Below are positions 34,328 to 46,440 of a DNA stretch of 64,000 nt, one piece after another. The position numbers and the translations under genes are program-made. Source of the DNA: Pegoplata infirma (taxonomy: Eukaryota > Arthropoda > Insecta > Diptera > Anthomyiidae); NCBI GenBank assembly GCA_963921195.1, contig OY992539.1, forward strand, positions 212,416,035 to 212,480,034. The letters run 5' to 3'. Numbering within the stretch: position 1 is the stretch's first letter; each line of letters starts with the position of its first letter. The notes below the pieces were generated by a model, which searched no databases, was not told the origin of the DNA, and was given only the letters and a program-made list of their open reading frames with translations.

Positions 34328-34890
34328 AGAGATGGGCACATGAGCAGATTAGAGCGTGATTCACGTGATTCGCGCGTGATCTGAATTTAATTTTACTCAC
34401 GTGATTGTGACTGAGTGTGAGTGGAGAAAAAAATTGCGTGAGTGAGTGTGCGTGAGTAAGATTTTTTCGTGAGTGACTGTGCGTGAGTCAATTTTTTGCG
34501 TAGGTCTGCTTAATTTATTTTTCCTTCATATTTCCTGTAGTACAAAAAACAAAACAACAAAAAATTGGTAAAATTTGGCCTAACTTGAGTTTTCGTTCCG
34601 AAAAAAGCGGAAAAAATTGTAAAATGTCGCTGAACTTTAAATTTTGCTAAAAATTTTGAAAGATTTTTGAAATTTTAGTTTTCAATTTTTTTTTTGTATA
34701 AATAAGAGTTTCGTGAGTGCGAGTTAACGTTAGTGTGGGTGAAGCTTGCGTGAGTGCACGTGAGTGTGAGCTGTATTAAATTTACTCACGTGATTGTGAG
34801 TAGAAAAAATATGCTCGTGAGTGTGCGTGGTTCAAAAACTCTTGTCGTGAGCGTGAGTGAGTGCGAGTCAAAAACCACTCACGCTAGTTA
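34328..34890. repeat. CACGTGAG-type repeat, inverted relative to 32820-33043
   Basis: Starts AGAGATGGGCACATGAGCAG with ATTAGAGCGTGATTCACGTG and continues with GTGAGTGTGCGTGAGTAAGA, TTGCGTAGGTCTGC and ATTTCCTGTAGTACAAAAAA. The inverse of 32820-33043 follows the same order. A second GTGAGTGCACGTGAGTGTGA block ends near 34885 with CACTCACGCTAGTT. Non-coding. Confidence 0.75.
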
Positions 34891-35730
34891 AAATATTTTA
34901 CTACCATTTTGTGATTCAAATTTTACTGGGGGTCGTAATTGAAATGTTTCATCGTGCGGAAAAAACATTCCGAAAACAAGGGTAAAATTTGGATAAAAAG
35001 GACTATACATTTTGAAGTAAAATGACATAAAACAAAATTGAATGCAACAGGTGACAAATTGAAATAGAACAGGAAAATAAATGGAATTTAAGAGGAAACA
35101 AAATGAAACTGAACAGTGAACAAACTGGAACTGAATTGGGAATGAATGTTTTTTTTTACTTAAATATTTTTTTTTCTGAAACTTTTTTCTCAAATTTTTT
35201 TTATAATTTTTTTTTTTTTTTTACTTGAAAATTGGAAAGTCCCGAACAAAAAAAATATTTTCTTTGGCAATTTGATACATCGTAAGACATACTTTCATTT
35301 GAAATTATTTTGATCCAAATCTGATCATAGGATGCCTCGGGTTAAAATGTTTGGATTTGGCACAAATTAAAATTAAATGAGAAAGACTGTTGCAAGTTCT
35401 GTGAAAGGGTCGAAGGAAAGAAATCTTGAATATTTTCTTAAAAAAATTCTTGAACGTAGCGGAAAAATTCCAATTTTTGTATGCTTCAAATAGCAATATC
35501 TCGCCAACCATTCAACCGATGCTTAATATTTTTTGATATTCGTGTTCAGATCATCAAAATTAATAATCATAGAGAGTCGCAAAATATATATTTTTTTTAA
35601 ATTTTCAAAAATCCAAATATTTGATCACCGGACGCTACGGGTCCGGTGATCATATAAATTTATATAAATTTTAGGCCTTAAAAAATAAAAATTTGCCCAG
35701 ACGTTCAAAACCGGAGGAAAAACTTTTTTG
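34891..35730. other. Non-coding stretch with a GC-rich perfect hairpin
   Basis: No protein recognised; frames at 34888-35193 and 35305-35511 are not similar to anything I know. At 35622-35652 a perfect 12-bp stem (TGATCACCGGAC / GTCCGGTGATCA) encloses a 7-base loop, the most GC-rich palindrome in the window outside the LINE. Confidence 0.55.
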
Positions 35731-35732
35731 AA

Positions 35733-36009
35733 ATATCGCTTATTTACTTGTATAACGTCATAACTCAAAAAATGGGATTTTTTTAGTTAATGATGCAGAA
35801 TTATTTGTTCTATCATGCTTCATATTGTGTCAAAAATTCGTATTAATATCTTTTAAACTCACCGTTTGAGAAGAGTACACGCCATTATTACATTTTCTAT
35901 GTACCTGCCTTTTTCAATTAAAAACCAGTTTCAATAGTAAACTTTAAACGTGTTTTATGCAAAATCAAATGTTTTGAGTTGTGACACTATACAAGTAAAG
36001 GAGCGATAT
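35733..36009. mobile_element. Small inverted-repeat (MITE-like) element
   Basis: ATATCGCTTATTTACTTGTA with TAACGTCATAACTCAAAA (35733-35770) pairs with TTTTGAGTTGTGACACTATA and CAAGTAAAGGAGCGATAT (35972-36009). 277 bp, non-coding. Target duplication not evident. It may belong to a larger element including the hairpin at 35622. Confidence 0.65.
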
Positions 36010-36044
36010 GTACAATATAATGGCAGTCTAATGTAGGATCTTCC

Positions 36045-36240
36045 GATTTTGAGAATTTTATGTTCATGTAGAACAATTTTCTGATTTGGACATATTTTAC
36101 TGAATTGAAAAACTAACAGATTCTGAGACAATTGTTGGCATAAAAAAATTTCTTCGATTCTGAGAATTTTTTTTTGTATAAAAAAATTTCTAAAATTTTA
36201 AGAAATTTTTTCGTATAGTAAAATATCTCAGATCTAGAGA
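36045..36240. repeat. Decayed relatives of the 37-bp satellite
   Basis: GATTCTGAGACAATTGTTGG, GATTCTGAGAATTTTTTTTT and TCGTATAGTAAAATATCTCA follow one another at 35-45 bp spacing, in the same orientation as 18433-19680. Confidence 0.65.
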
Positions 36241-37083
36241 GCTGTTGCTTTGTGTTATTTGCAGCATAGAATATGATTCACTTTTATGTTTTAGTTTTGT
36301 CTTTTTAATTTTTTTTTATGTTCTTACATTTTCATGACTATTTTTTTTTGTTTTGTAATCTTAATCTTGTTTAAGTTAAATCTAGAACACTTTGTTTGTT
36401 AGGATGAAGTTAGCTTTATATTATTATAATTTTGTTTTTATTTTGTTTCTAATTAAATTTATTTTATTTTTATATGTTTTATATTTATGACCATAAATTG
36501 CATGATTGCCATCATTGTAGTTTTAATTTAGTTTTTTTTGTTTCTCGCTTCTCTTACTAAACTAAATTATAATAACATTTTATTTCTCGTATTGTATTTG
36601 CCAAGGTCATAAGCAATTATTTTAATAATATTTTTTTTTTTTCGTTGTAGCTGCTTAAGTTTGAGCATGATTTTTTTTTTAAAGTATTCTTTAAATAACA
36701 TACATGTTTAAAAAAAAAATTATAAAGCAACTCTTCGTTTTGTTTTTTTTTTTATCTTTTGTATATTAAAGTAATTTTTGTATAAATTTATATAAATTTT
36801 GTATAATCTTGGCTTACTGCCATTGCTTTGTTTGTTAATCTATAATAAAAATTAACACTTTAGATAATGCGCCAAGTACTTTAAGTTTTCATTCAAGTGG
36901 AGAAACTAGAGTAAAACGTGTTTTGAATTAATTATTTAATTATATTAGTTTTTTTTTTGTTAAAAATTTATTAATATTTAAAATTTATAATTTATTTAAT
37001 GGTATAAATTTAATGTAGATCAAGTTTAATAGCATAAAACATTACAATAATAACAACATTTTTTGAAAATAATAAGACATTTA
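36241..37083. other. AT-rich non-coding stretch
   Basis: T-rich sequence with no recognisable gene or repeat ends. Confidence 0.5.
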
Positions 37084-39821
37084 AAAGGTACTTTGTATAA
37101 AAGGTACTTTTGTATAAAAGGTACTTTTGTATAAAAGGTACTTTTGTATAAAAGGTACTTTTGTATAAAAGCTACATTTGTATAAAAGGAACTTTTGTAT
37201 AAAAGGTACTTTTGTATAAAAGGTACTTTTGTATAAAAGGTACTTTTGTATAAAAGGTACTTTTGTATGAAAGGTACTTTTGTATAATAGGTACTTTTGT
37301 ATAAAAGTTACTTTTGTATAAATGGTACTTTTGTATAAAAGTTACTTTTGTATAAAAGATACTTTTGTGTAAAAGGTACTTTTGTATAAAAGGTACTTTT
37401 GTATAAAAGGTACTTTTGTATAAAAGGTACTTTTGTATAAATGGTACTTTTGTATAAAGGCATTTTTGTATAAAAGTTACTTTTGTGTAAAAGTTACTTT
37501 TGTATAAAGGTTACTTTTGTATAAAGGTTACTTTTGTACAAAAGGTACTTTTGTATAAAAGGTACTTTTGTATAAAATGTACTTTTGTATAAAAGGTACT
37601 TTTGTATAAAAGGCACTTTTGTATAAAAGGTACTTTTGTATAAAAGGTACTTTTGTATAAAAGGTACTTTTGCATAAAAGGTACTTTTGTATAAAATGTA
37701 CTTTTGTATAAAAGGTACTTTTGTATAAAAGGCACTTTTGTAAAAAAGGTACTTTTGTATACAAGTTACTTTTGTATAAAAGGTACTTTTGTATAAAAGG
37801 TACTTTTGTATAAAAGGTACTTTTGTATAAAAGGTACTTTTGTATAAAAGGTACTTTTGTATAAAAGGTACTTTTGTATAAAAGGTACTTTTGTATAAAA
37901 GGTACTTTTGTATAAAAGGTACTTTTGTATAAAATGTACTTTTGTATAAAAGGTACTTTTGTATAAAAGGTACATTTGTATAAAAGGTACTTTTGTATAA
38001 AAGGTACTTTTGTATAAAAGGTACTTTTGTAGAAAATGTACTTTTGTATAAAAGGTACTTTTGTATAAAAGGTACTTTTGTATAAAAGGTACTTTTGTAT
38101 AAAAGGTACTTTTGTATAAAAGGTACTTTTGTATAAAAGGTACTTTTGTATAAAAGGTACTTTTGTATAAAAGGTACTTTTGTATAAAAGGTACTTTTGT
38201 ATAAAAGGCACTTTTGTATAAAAGGTACTTTTGTATAAAAGGTACTTTTGTATAAAAGGTACTTTTGTATAAAAGGTACTTTTGTATAAAAGGTACTTTT
38301 GTATAAAAGGTACTTTTGTATAAAAGGTACTTTTGTATAAAAGGTACTTTTGTATAAAAGGTACTTTTGTATAAAAGGTAATTTTGTATAAAAGGTACTT
38401 TTGTATAAAAGGTACTTTTGTATAAAAGGTACTTTTGTATAAAAGGTACTTTTGTATAAAAGGTACTTTTGTATAAAAGGTACTTTTGTATAAAAGGTAC
38501 TTTTGTATAAAAGGTACTTTTGTATAAAAGGTACTTTTGTATAAAAGGTACTTTTGTATAAAAGGTACTTTTGTATAAAAGGTACTTTTGTATAAAAGGT
38601 ACTTTTGTATAAAAGGTACTTTTGTATAAAAGGTACTTTTGTATAAAAGGTACTTTTGTATAAAAGTTACTTTTGTATAAAAGGTACATTTGTATAAAAG
38701 GTACTTTTGTATAAAAGGTACTTTTGTATAAAAGGTACTTTTGTAGAAAATGTACTTTTGTATAAAAGGTACTTTTGTATAAAAGGTACTTTTGTATAAA
38801 AGGTACTTTTGTATAAAAGGTACTTTTGTATAAAAGGTACTTTTGTATAAAAGGTACTTTTGTATAAAAGGTACTTTTGTATAAAAGGTACTTTTGTATA
38901 AAAGGTACTTTTGTATAAAAGGTACTTTTGTATAAAAGGTACTTTTGTATAAAAGGTACTTTTGTATAAAAGGTACTTTTGTATAAAAGGCACTTTTGTA
39001 TAAAAGGTACTTTTGTATAAAAGGTACTTTTGTATAAAAGGTACTTTTGTATAAAAGGTACTTTTGTATAAAAGGTACTTTTGTATAAAAGGTACTTTTG
39101 TATAAAAGGTACTTTTGTATAAAAGGTACTTTTGTATAAAATGTACTTTTGTATAAAAGGTACTTTTGTATAAAAGGTACTTTTGTATAAAAGGTACTTT
39201 TGTATAAAAGGTACTTTTGTATAAAAGGTACTTTTGTATAAAAGGTACTTTTGTATAAAAGGTACTTTTGTATAAAAGGTACTTTTGTATAAAAGGTACT
39301 TTTGTATAAAAGGTACTTTTGTATAAAAGGTACTTTTGTATAAAAGGTACTTTTGTATAAAAGGTACTTTTGTATAAAAGGTACTTTTGTATAAAAGGTA
39401 CTTTTGTATAAAAGGTACTTTTGTATAAAAGGTACTTTTGTATAAAAGGTACTTTTGTATAAAAGGTACTTTTGTATAAAAGGTACTTTTGTATAAAAGG
39501 TATTTTTTTATAAAAGGTACTTTTGTATAAAAGGTACTTTTGTATAAAAGGTACTTTTGTATAAAAGGTACTTTTGTATAGAAGGTACTTTTGTATAAAA
39601 GGTACTTTTGTATAAAAGGTACTTTTGTATAAAAGGTACTTTTGTATAAAAGGTACTTTTATATAAAAGGTACTTTGGTATAAAAGGTACTTTGGTATAA
39701 AAAGTACTTTTGTATAAAAGGTACTTTTGTATAAAAGGTACTTTTGTATAAAAGGTACTTTTGTATAAAAGGTACTTTTGTATATAAGGTACTTTTGTAT
39801 AAAAGGTACTTTTGCATAAAA
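37084..39821. repeat. 17-bp satellite, unit GTATAAAAGGTACTTTT (about 160 units)
   Basis: Head-to-tail 17-bp units, very regular from 37780 to 39600 and more variable at the 37.1-37.7 kb edge. Because 17 is not a multiple of three and no unit phase makes a stop on the minus strand, all three minus frames encode the same 17-residue cycle containing KSTFYTKVPFIQKYLLY. This gives long apparent proteins (up to 397 codons at 38667-39860). They are artefacts of the repeat: frames start and stop only where units are mutated, and no promoter or conserved flank is visible. Confidence 0.96.
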
Positions 39822-40099
39822 GACCGACCCTGACCATTTATAAATTCGAAAAAAATACAATTTGCTTAACTCTACTTTACATGCTTTTATAATTTCGTTT
39901 CTTTAAAATTAATTTAAATTACTTTGTCATGATTTTTTTAATATAATTTATTTTTTTATTTTAATATTATTTGCATGATTAACTAAAAATGGCAGTTGCT
40001 AGAAAAACATGCACATGAAATTTCAAACAATTTAAAACATTAACACGTGACAGTCAAATAGATGAATAAGTATGAAAACCAGTTTTAAAAACATTTTGC
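39822..40099. other. AT-rich non-coding stretch
   Basis: Flank of the 17-bp satellite, with no feature recognised. Confidence 0.5.
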
Positions 40100-40440
40100 C
40101 TAATAACAGTTTTTTTGTCAAAATGTCTCATAATCTGAAAAATTTTCGAAACTAAAAATGTCTCAGAATCTAAAATTTTTTGTATACAAAAAAATGTGTC
40201 AGAATCTGCGACCAGTTTCTATAGGAAAAAATGTTTTAGAATCCGAGACTTTTTTCTATACGAAAAATTTCTCAGAATCTGAAAATTTTTCCTATTAGGG
40301 AAAATGTCTCAGAATCTGAGACCTTTTTCTTTAGAAAAAATATCGTAAAATCAGGGACTTCCGTCTGTAACAAAAAATGTCTCAGAGTCTGAGTTTTTTT
40401 TCTTAAAAAAATTTCGGAATCGGAGAAAGGTTTTAAATTT
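40100..40440. repeat. Decayed 37-bp satellite relatives, same orientation as 1-4047
   Basis: About nine imperfect units such as AAAATGTCTCAGAATCTGAG with ACCTTTTTCTTTAGAAAAAA, at ~38-42 bp spacing. Confidence 0.85.
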
Positions 40441-40755
40441 GTCCCTGTTGTAATCAAAAACTTTCTTTGGTAATTTTCATCATATATAAAAAAAATCTCA
40501 CTTTCATTTGTTTTATTTTATCCCAAAACTTACAAAAAATTTTATATGTTCCCAAAAAAAAAATCCCACCATCATCTACCAATATTGGAAACACCAAATT
40601 AAAATCAATGTTTGTTTAAGTACTAAGAAAACCACCTTCATGCCACCAAAATAGAAAAATAAAACAAACTTAAAAAATCAGTGCTCTTATTTAATTGACT
40701 TTTGACTTTGTGTTTAACAACATTAAACAAAATAAACCCACAAAAAATATTTGTA

Positions 40756-40983
40756 CACTCGAAATAAAAAATTATTAAAAATGAAATGTTAAAAAAAAAT
40801 CATGTTTTATCAGAAAAGAAAACGTTTTTTTTTTTGTTCAACAAAAATATTTTTTAGATCAATTGAATATTTTTTGCTGATTACAAAAGTTTATCAATTT
40901 TATCGAATTTGTTTGCTTATTTTAGTCAATTTGGTTGTAAACACATTTTTTTACTTTTTACTATGAATTTTTTATTTTGAGTG
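40756..40983. mobile_element. MITE, ends CACTCGAAATAAAAAATT, TA target duplication
   Basis: CACTCGAAATAAAAAATTAT (40756) pairs with AATTTTTTATTTTGAGTG (to 40983). TA flanks both sides (40754-40755, 40984-40985). 228 bp, non-coding; the inner part has GATCAATTGAATA and TTATCAATTTTATCG words. Confidence 0.8.
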
Positions 40984-41228
40984 TAATTAATATATCTTTA
41001 GATAACAAGTCAACCTAACCCATCTCTAGGTAAGAAAACAGACACTAAGCTACCAAAAAAAAAAACCAAAAAACTAAAAACAAATAAATCTCACAACTTA
41101 ACACAAGCAGCATTTTAGCAGCAACAGTTGCAAACTTGCAATAGTTAAAGCCGAGCCAGAAAAAAGTGTGTTGCAAGTGCCATGTTAAAACGAAAGAAAA
41201 CGACACATTTACTTAACGCGTTTACCTA

Positions 41229-41715
41229 CCCAGCAAAAATTGGCATTACTAGTAATGGGTTTTGTAATCCGAAACAGATGTTAATAAGTAGTTACTTATT
41301 GAATGAAACACTAATTATTTTAACAAGGGCGTGAGACAAAAATAACTAGTGAAGAGTATGGAGATAAATAAGTAGTTACTGCCTCGGATTACAAATAAGG
41401 AGTAAAAACCCATTACCAATAAGAAGTAAAATAATTAGTTAATTAAAACTTTTAAAATTTAACTTGTTTTTACTAAAACTTAAAAATTGCGTAAATTTTA
41501 TTAAGTTTTTGAGTACTTTTTAAGTTAATTGAATTGTAAAGGATAAAAACTGCAAGTGCAAGAAGATATTATTACTTAGAGGTGCTTTTATAACATATTA
41601 CTGAGAAGTAGTTACTTTTGGGCTTAAAATAATGTTAATGGTAATGGGTACTCATTATAAATAATGTACTTGGTAATGATTACTTTTCACCACTCATTAC
41701 CATGTTTTTGCTGGG
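41229..41715. mobile_element. TIR element, ends CCCAGCAAAAA, TA target duplication
   Basis: CCCAGCAAAAATTGGCATTA (41229) pairs with TTTTTGCTGGG (to 41715). TA flanks at 41227-41228 and 41716-41717. The interior contains TACTAGTAATGGG, AATAAGTAGTTACTTATTG and similar short palindromes. 487 bp, non-coding. Confidence 0.85.
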
Positions 41716-41879
41716 TAGTAACTGCAACCAAAAACAAACCAAACAGCAACAACTAAAATCAAAGCATTAATGCACATGCAAAAACATTATATTTTTTATA
41801 GTTTTTCACTTTAATACCATGTGCTGGGAAACCAGTAGGAGGGAGCGGTGAAAAATATTTTTTTTTAATAAACGATAGA

Positions 41880-43601
41880 CTTTAATAAAAAGGTTCTTTT
41901 TATAATAGAAACTTTTTAATAAAAGGTACTTTTTTATAAAAGGTACTTTTTTATAAAAGGTACTTTTTTATAAAAGGTACTTTTTTATAAAAGATACTTT
42001 TTTATTAAAGGTACTTTTTTATAAATGGTACTTTTTTATAACAGGTACTTTCTTATAAAAGGTATTTTTTTATAAAAGGTACTATTTTATAAAAGGTACT
42101 TTTTTATAAAAGGTACTTTTTTATAAAAGGTACTTTTTTATATAAGGTACTTTTTTATAAAAGGTACTTTTTTATAAAAGGTACTTTTTTATACAAGGTA
42201 CTTTTTTATAATAGGTGGTTTTTTAGTAAAGGTACTTTTTTATAAAAGGTACTTTTAAATAAAATTTACTTTTGTATAAAAGGTACTTTTGTATAAATGT
42301 TGTTTTTTTATAAAAGGTACTTCTTTATAAAAGGTACTTTTTATAATAGGTAGTTTTTTATTAAAGGTACTTTTTTATAAAAGGTTTTTTTTTTATAAAA
42401 GGATCTATTTTATAAAAGGTACTTTTTTATAAAAGGCACTTTTTTATACATTGTATTTTTTTATAAATTGTACTTTTTTATAAAAGCTACTTTTTATGAA
42501 CTGTGTTTTTTTAGAAAATGTACTTTTTTATAAAACGTACTTTTTTATAAAAGGTACTTCTTTATAAAAGGTACTTCTTTATAAAAAGTACTTCTTTATA
42601 AAAGGTACTCTTTTATAAAGGCAGTTTTTTTATAAAAGGTACTTTTTTAAAAAAGGTACTTTTTTATAAAAGGTACTTTTTTATAAAAGTTACTTTTTTA
42701 TAAAAGGCACTTTTTTATAAAAGGCACTTTTTTATAAAAGGTAGTTTTTTAATAATGGTACATTTTTATAAAAGATACTTTTTATAAAATGTACTTTTTA
42801 TAAAAGGTACTTTTTATAAAAGTACCTTTTATAAAAAGGTACTTTTAATAAAGGGTACTTTTTATAAAAGGTACTTTTTATAAAAGGTACTTTTTATAAA
42901 AGGTACTTTTTATAAAAGGTACTTTTTATAAAAGGTACTTTTTATAAAAGGTACTTTTTATAAAAGGTACTTTTTATAAAAGGTACTTTTTATAAAAGGT
43001 ACTTTTTATAAAAGGTACTTTTTATAAAAGGTACTGTTTTACAAAATGTATTTTTATAAAAGGTACTTTTTGTAAATGGTACTTTTTTATAAAAGGTACT
43101 TTTTATGAACTGTCTTTTTTATAAAACGACTTTTTTATAAAGGGTACTTTTTTATAAAAGGTACATTTTTATATAAGGTGCTTATTATAATGCTTTTTCC
43201 AAAAAGGTACTTATTATAATGCGTACTTTTTTCTAAAAGGTACTTTTTATAAAGGTTTTTTTCTAAAAGCTACTTTTATATAAAAGGGAATTTTTGTAAA
43301 AGGTACTTATTTTTTGTACAAGGTATTTTATAAAAGGTAATTTTATATAAAAGATACTTTTTAAATGAACTTTTTTATAAAAGATACTTTTTTATGAAGG
43401 ACAATTTTTTATATAAGGTGAATTTTTATAAAAGGAACTTTTTTATAAAAGGTCCTTTTTTATAAAAGGTACTTTTTATAAAAGGTCCTTTTTTATAAAA
43501 GGTACTTTTTTATAAAAGGTACTTTTTTAGAAAAGGTACTTTGTGATAAAAGGTACATTTTTATAAAAGGTACTTTTTTATAAAAGGTACTTTTTTATAA
43601 A
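41880..43601. repeat. 17-/16-bp satellite, unit TTATAAAAGGTACTTTT, left part
   Basis: About 100 units. Mostly 17-bp with six T, diverged, but with a cleaner 16-bp block at 42780-43030. It was continuous with 45957-46440 before the insertion of the CCCGAG element: the break falls inside a unit. Confidence 0.93.
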
Positions 43602-43713
43602 CCCGAGTAAAAATAAACATATATAACAATATATAACTTGATACAAACATAATAAATTATATATGATTATACATCCCGTGAGGTATTTTCTAATTTTTTT
43701 AAATGCAGTCATA

Positions 43714-45369
43714 CAGCTGCGGTCAAAAAAATAGCACCAGTATAAAATAAAATTTTCTTCGTTGTTTTTTTTTTAACAATTTCTACTTATGCCACTGAAA
43801 ACATGTCATAAGATACTTACAAGAGTGTGAAACAATATTACATAAGAAAAGGCTAATTCGGTATTTTATTTTAATAAAAATTTTCAGAGTTTTTAAAAAA
43901 CTTCAAAAAGACTTAGTCAAAAAAATAGCACCACAGTACTTTTTGTACTAAAATTAAATTCTTAAATTTTTAAAACTAATGGATTATGAATTCAGTATTG
44001 TTTTGATATCTTTAAATATTAAAAAAAAATTGTCGAGTGCTCATTGTTGACAATTACCTCTGTACAACGTTTTTGTACCGAATTCGCGAGATTTTGATAT
44101 CTTTAATTCGAAATTGAGTTTCAGATTTGCTAAACAGCCACCCAAAGAGCTTCATTACAAGTTGGTTGTATTCGAGACACTCCCTTCTCTATATCTGTCC
44201 ATTAACTGTCGATTTGGTCTAGATCTGGGGACTCACCAGGCCATTCCATCACGTTTACTTTATTGTCCAGACCCAATTTTTTGCCAATTTCCCATCATGC
44301 TTTGGGTAATTGACTTGCTAAAAGGCCTAAATTAGTGGCATTTGCTCAGAAACTTATGGTAACATTACTTTCTGGAAGATATAAACGTTAAGTGTATCTC
44401 CGCGGTTGATCTAGTCCAATATGTGAGCCATGGTCCAATATATGAACCCCACTCCGCAGTAGGAAAATATCCACCACACCATAAGCACCATTTTTAGTTA
44501 TTTTTATTTCGAACTTTGGATTGAATTCCGCGTTATAAGGTCTTCTGACATAGGAATGTGATCCTATGTCTCAAAATAAAGCAACAATGGATTCATTTGT
44601 CCATAGAACATTGATCCACTTTTAAGCTGGTCATTCTGAGTTACTGTTAGCAAACTTCAAACGACTTGCAGCATGCTTAAATGAGAGTAGGCGCCCTTTT
44701 CCAAATCTACAGGCGTTAATGTTGTTGTTTTGTAATCTTTGCCGAACATTTTCGCCATTTGCTGTCCTTTTTTAGCTCTGGAGCTGCCGTAGATGGGGTT
44801 TTCTTCCATTGTCTTTACAAACACCTAACCACTAATGGTGACACACATCGCTTGTGACTAAGTTTTTCAAGCTCTAAAGTTAGTTTTGTTGAATTTCCAA
44901 TCATTTATAAGCGCATCCAACCAATTTTCCTATTTCAGAATATGGTTTCTGTTCAGAAATCATATTTTTTACAAGAGCACGTTTTTGAGGTGTGTAATTC
45001 CTTTCACGTCATATTTTTATGAAAATAAATGTCAAATTTTGCAATGAATTAAATTTTTTTATAAATAAAAACTATCGTTCTTTAATATTTAACACTTTTA
45101 TTTAAATAATTAAAACAACATTAATTTTTTTAAAGACATTTTTTCATTCGGTGCTATTTTATTAACTGCACTAATTCAGAGTTTTTTTAAAATATCGATC
45201 ATTAAAAATGAACCGTCCACAATTTTTGGAAAAAGTAAAAACATTTAAGGGGTATATACTTAGTATAATAGTATTGCATATTTACTTTAAACGAATACGC
45301 ATATAATATTTTGTTTTAATTGAATGAATAGAGATTTTGTCATTGGTGCTATTTTTTTGACCGGCACTG
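43714..45369 (-). mobile_element. Tc1-like transposon, degenerate, TA target duplication
   Basis: The ends CAGCTGCGGTCAAAAAAATA (43714) and TATTTTTTTGACCGGCACTG (to 45369) are imperfect inverses followed by AGCACC, with TA on both sides (43712-43713, 45370-45371). Length 1656 bp and TA target are usual for Tc1/mariner elements. It carries one broken transposase gene on the minus strand. Confidence 0.9.
44100..45010 (-). pseudogene. Tc1-like transposase pseudogene
   Basis: Minus-strand translation near 45005 shows TPQKRALVKNMISEQKPYSE and IGKLVGCAYK, the paired-type helix-turn-helix start of Tc1 transposases. Further down are TANGENVRQRLQNNNINA and GKGRLLSFKHAASRLKFAN, then VLWTNES, where the first catalytic Asp would be expected but reads Asn. 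At 44207-44248 is EWPGESPDLDQID, the conserved WPxQSPDLNPIE block with the second Asp of the triad. Numerous in-frame stops (for example after the YK at ~44910) and frame changes make it clearly non-functional. Total extent (~900 bp) fits a complete but long-dead gene of usual length (~340 codons). The short plus-strand frame at 44114-44335 is only its shadow. Confidence 0.87.
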
Positions 45370-45956
45370 TATGTTGTAATATATAATTTAATCATGATTC
45401 GGATTAAAAGGTATACGGTTGATATAAATATATGAATTAATATTAGGGCCAATACAAAATTTGTTTTTCTGTATAATTTAATATAAAATTATATATAGCT
45501 TATTCTGTTCCATATATAAATGTTTCCAATTAAATGTTTCCAATTAACCAAAAATGTTCTAAGTTTTTTAAGCAAAGTATAAGAAACTTTTAAAATGTTC
45601 CTAAACATTTCCTTGTTAGGGTTATGTATATCACCTATCTGGTTCGAAGCGTACCCAAACATTTTTTTTGTTTTTGAAAATTATATGCTTGGTGAATGTA
45701 TCGTTGACCTGTGGTGCTACTCACCCAAACCAAAACACACCAAGACTTTTTTATGTTTTTATGCAATTAGATCTAATTAGATCCAATGAAATATGGCAAT
45801 GTCTGGTCAAAACTCGGATGAAATCGAATCATATTTTATACAAGTTGATCTTTTTTAATGCAAAAACATCCACCATTATTCGGATTAAATTGCTTATAAA
45901 TATATATTGTGTTATATATCATTATGTATTGCATCATATAAAAATTTTTACTCGGG

Positions 45957-46440
45957 AAAGGTACTTTTTTATAAAAGGTACTTTTTTATAAAAGGTACAT
46001 TTTTATAAGAGGTACTTTTTTAAAAAAGGTACTTTTTTATAAAAGGTACTTTTTTATAAAAGGTACTTTTTATAAAAGGTACTTTTTTATAAAAGGTTCT
46101 TTTTTATAAAAGGTACTTTTTTATAAAAGGTACTTTTTTATAAAAGGTACTTTTTTATAAAAGGTACTTTTTTATAAAAGGTACTTTTTTATAAAAGGTA
46201 ATTTTTTATAAAAGGTACTTTTTTATAAAAGGTACTTTTTTATAAAAGGTACTTTTTTATAAAAGGTACTTTTTTATAAAAGGTACTTTTTTATAAAAGG
46301 TACTTTTTTATAAAAGGTACTTTTTTTATAAAAGGTACTTTTTTATAAAAGGTACTTTTTTATAAAAGGTACTTTTTTATAAAAGGTACTTTTTTTAGAA
46401 AAGGTACTTTTTTTATAAAAGGTACTTTTTTATAGAAGAC
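45957..46440. repeat. 17-bp satellite, right part of the split array
   Basis: About 28 units of TTATAAAAGGTACTTTT, more uniform than the left part, with occasional 18-bp units having seven T. Confidence 0.93.

Larger units (their letters stand above)
43602..45956. mobile_element. TIR element, ends CCCGAGTAAAAAT, inserted in the satellite
   Basis: CCCGAGTAAAAATAAACATA (43602) pairs with TTTTTACTCGGG (to 45956). Flanks are ...TTATAAA and AAAGGTAC..., which together rebuild the satellite unit TTATAAAAGGTAC if AA was duplicated. Its own arms contain many ATATATAACA-type words; the Tc1-like element at 43714-45369 sits inside. The frames at 45595-45991 are not recognised. Confidence 0.8.

Noticed and set aside
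37528..39860. Large repetitive proteins of up to 397 residues on the minus strand
   Set aside because: All are translations of the 17-bp satellite, open in every frame, with limits set by random unit mutations.
43602..45991. Plus-strand frames at 44114-44335 and 45595-45991 as genes
   Set aside because: The first is the antisense of the Tc1-like transposase remnant; the others are AT-rich and end in the element terminus and satellite.
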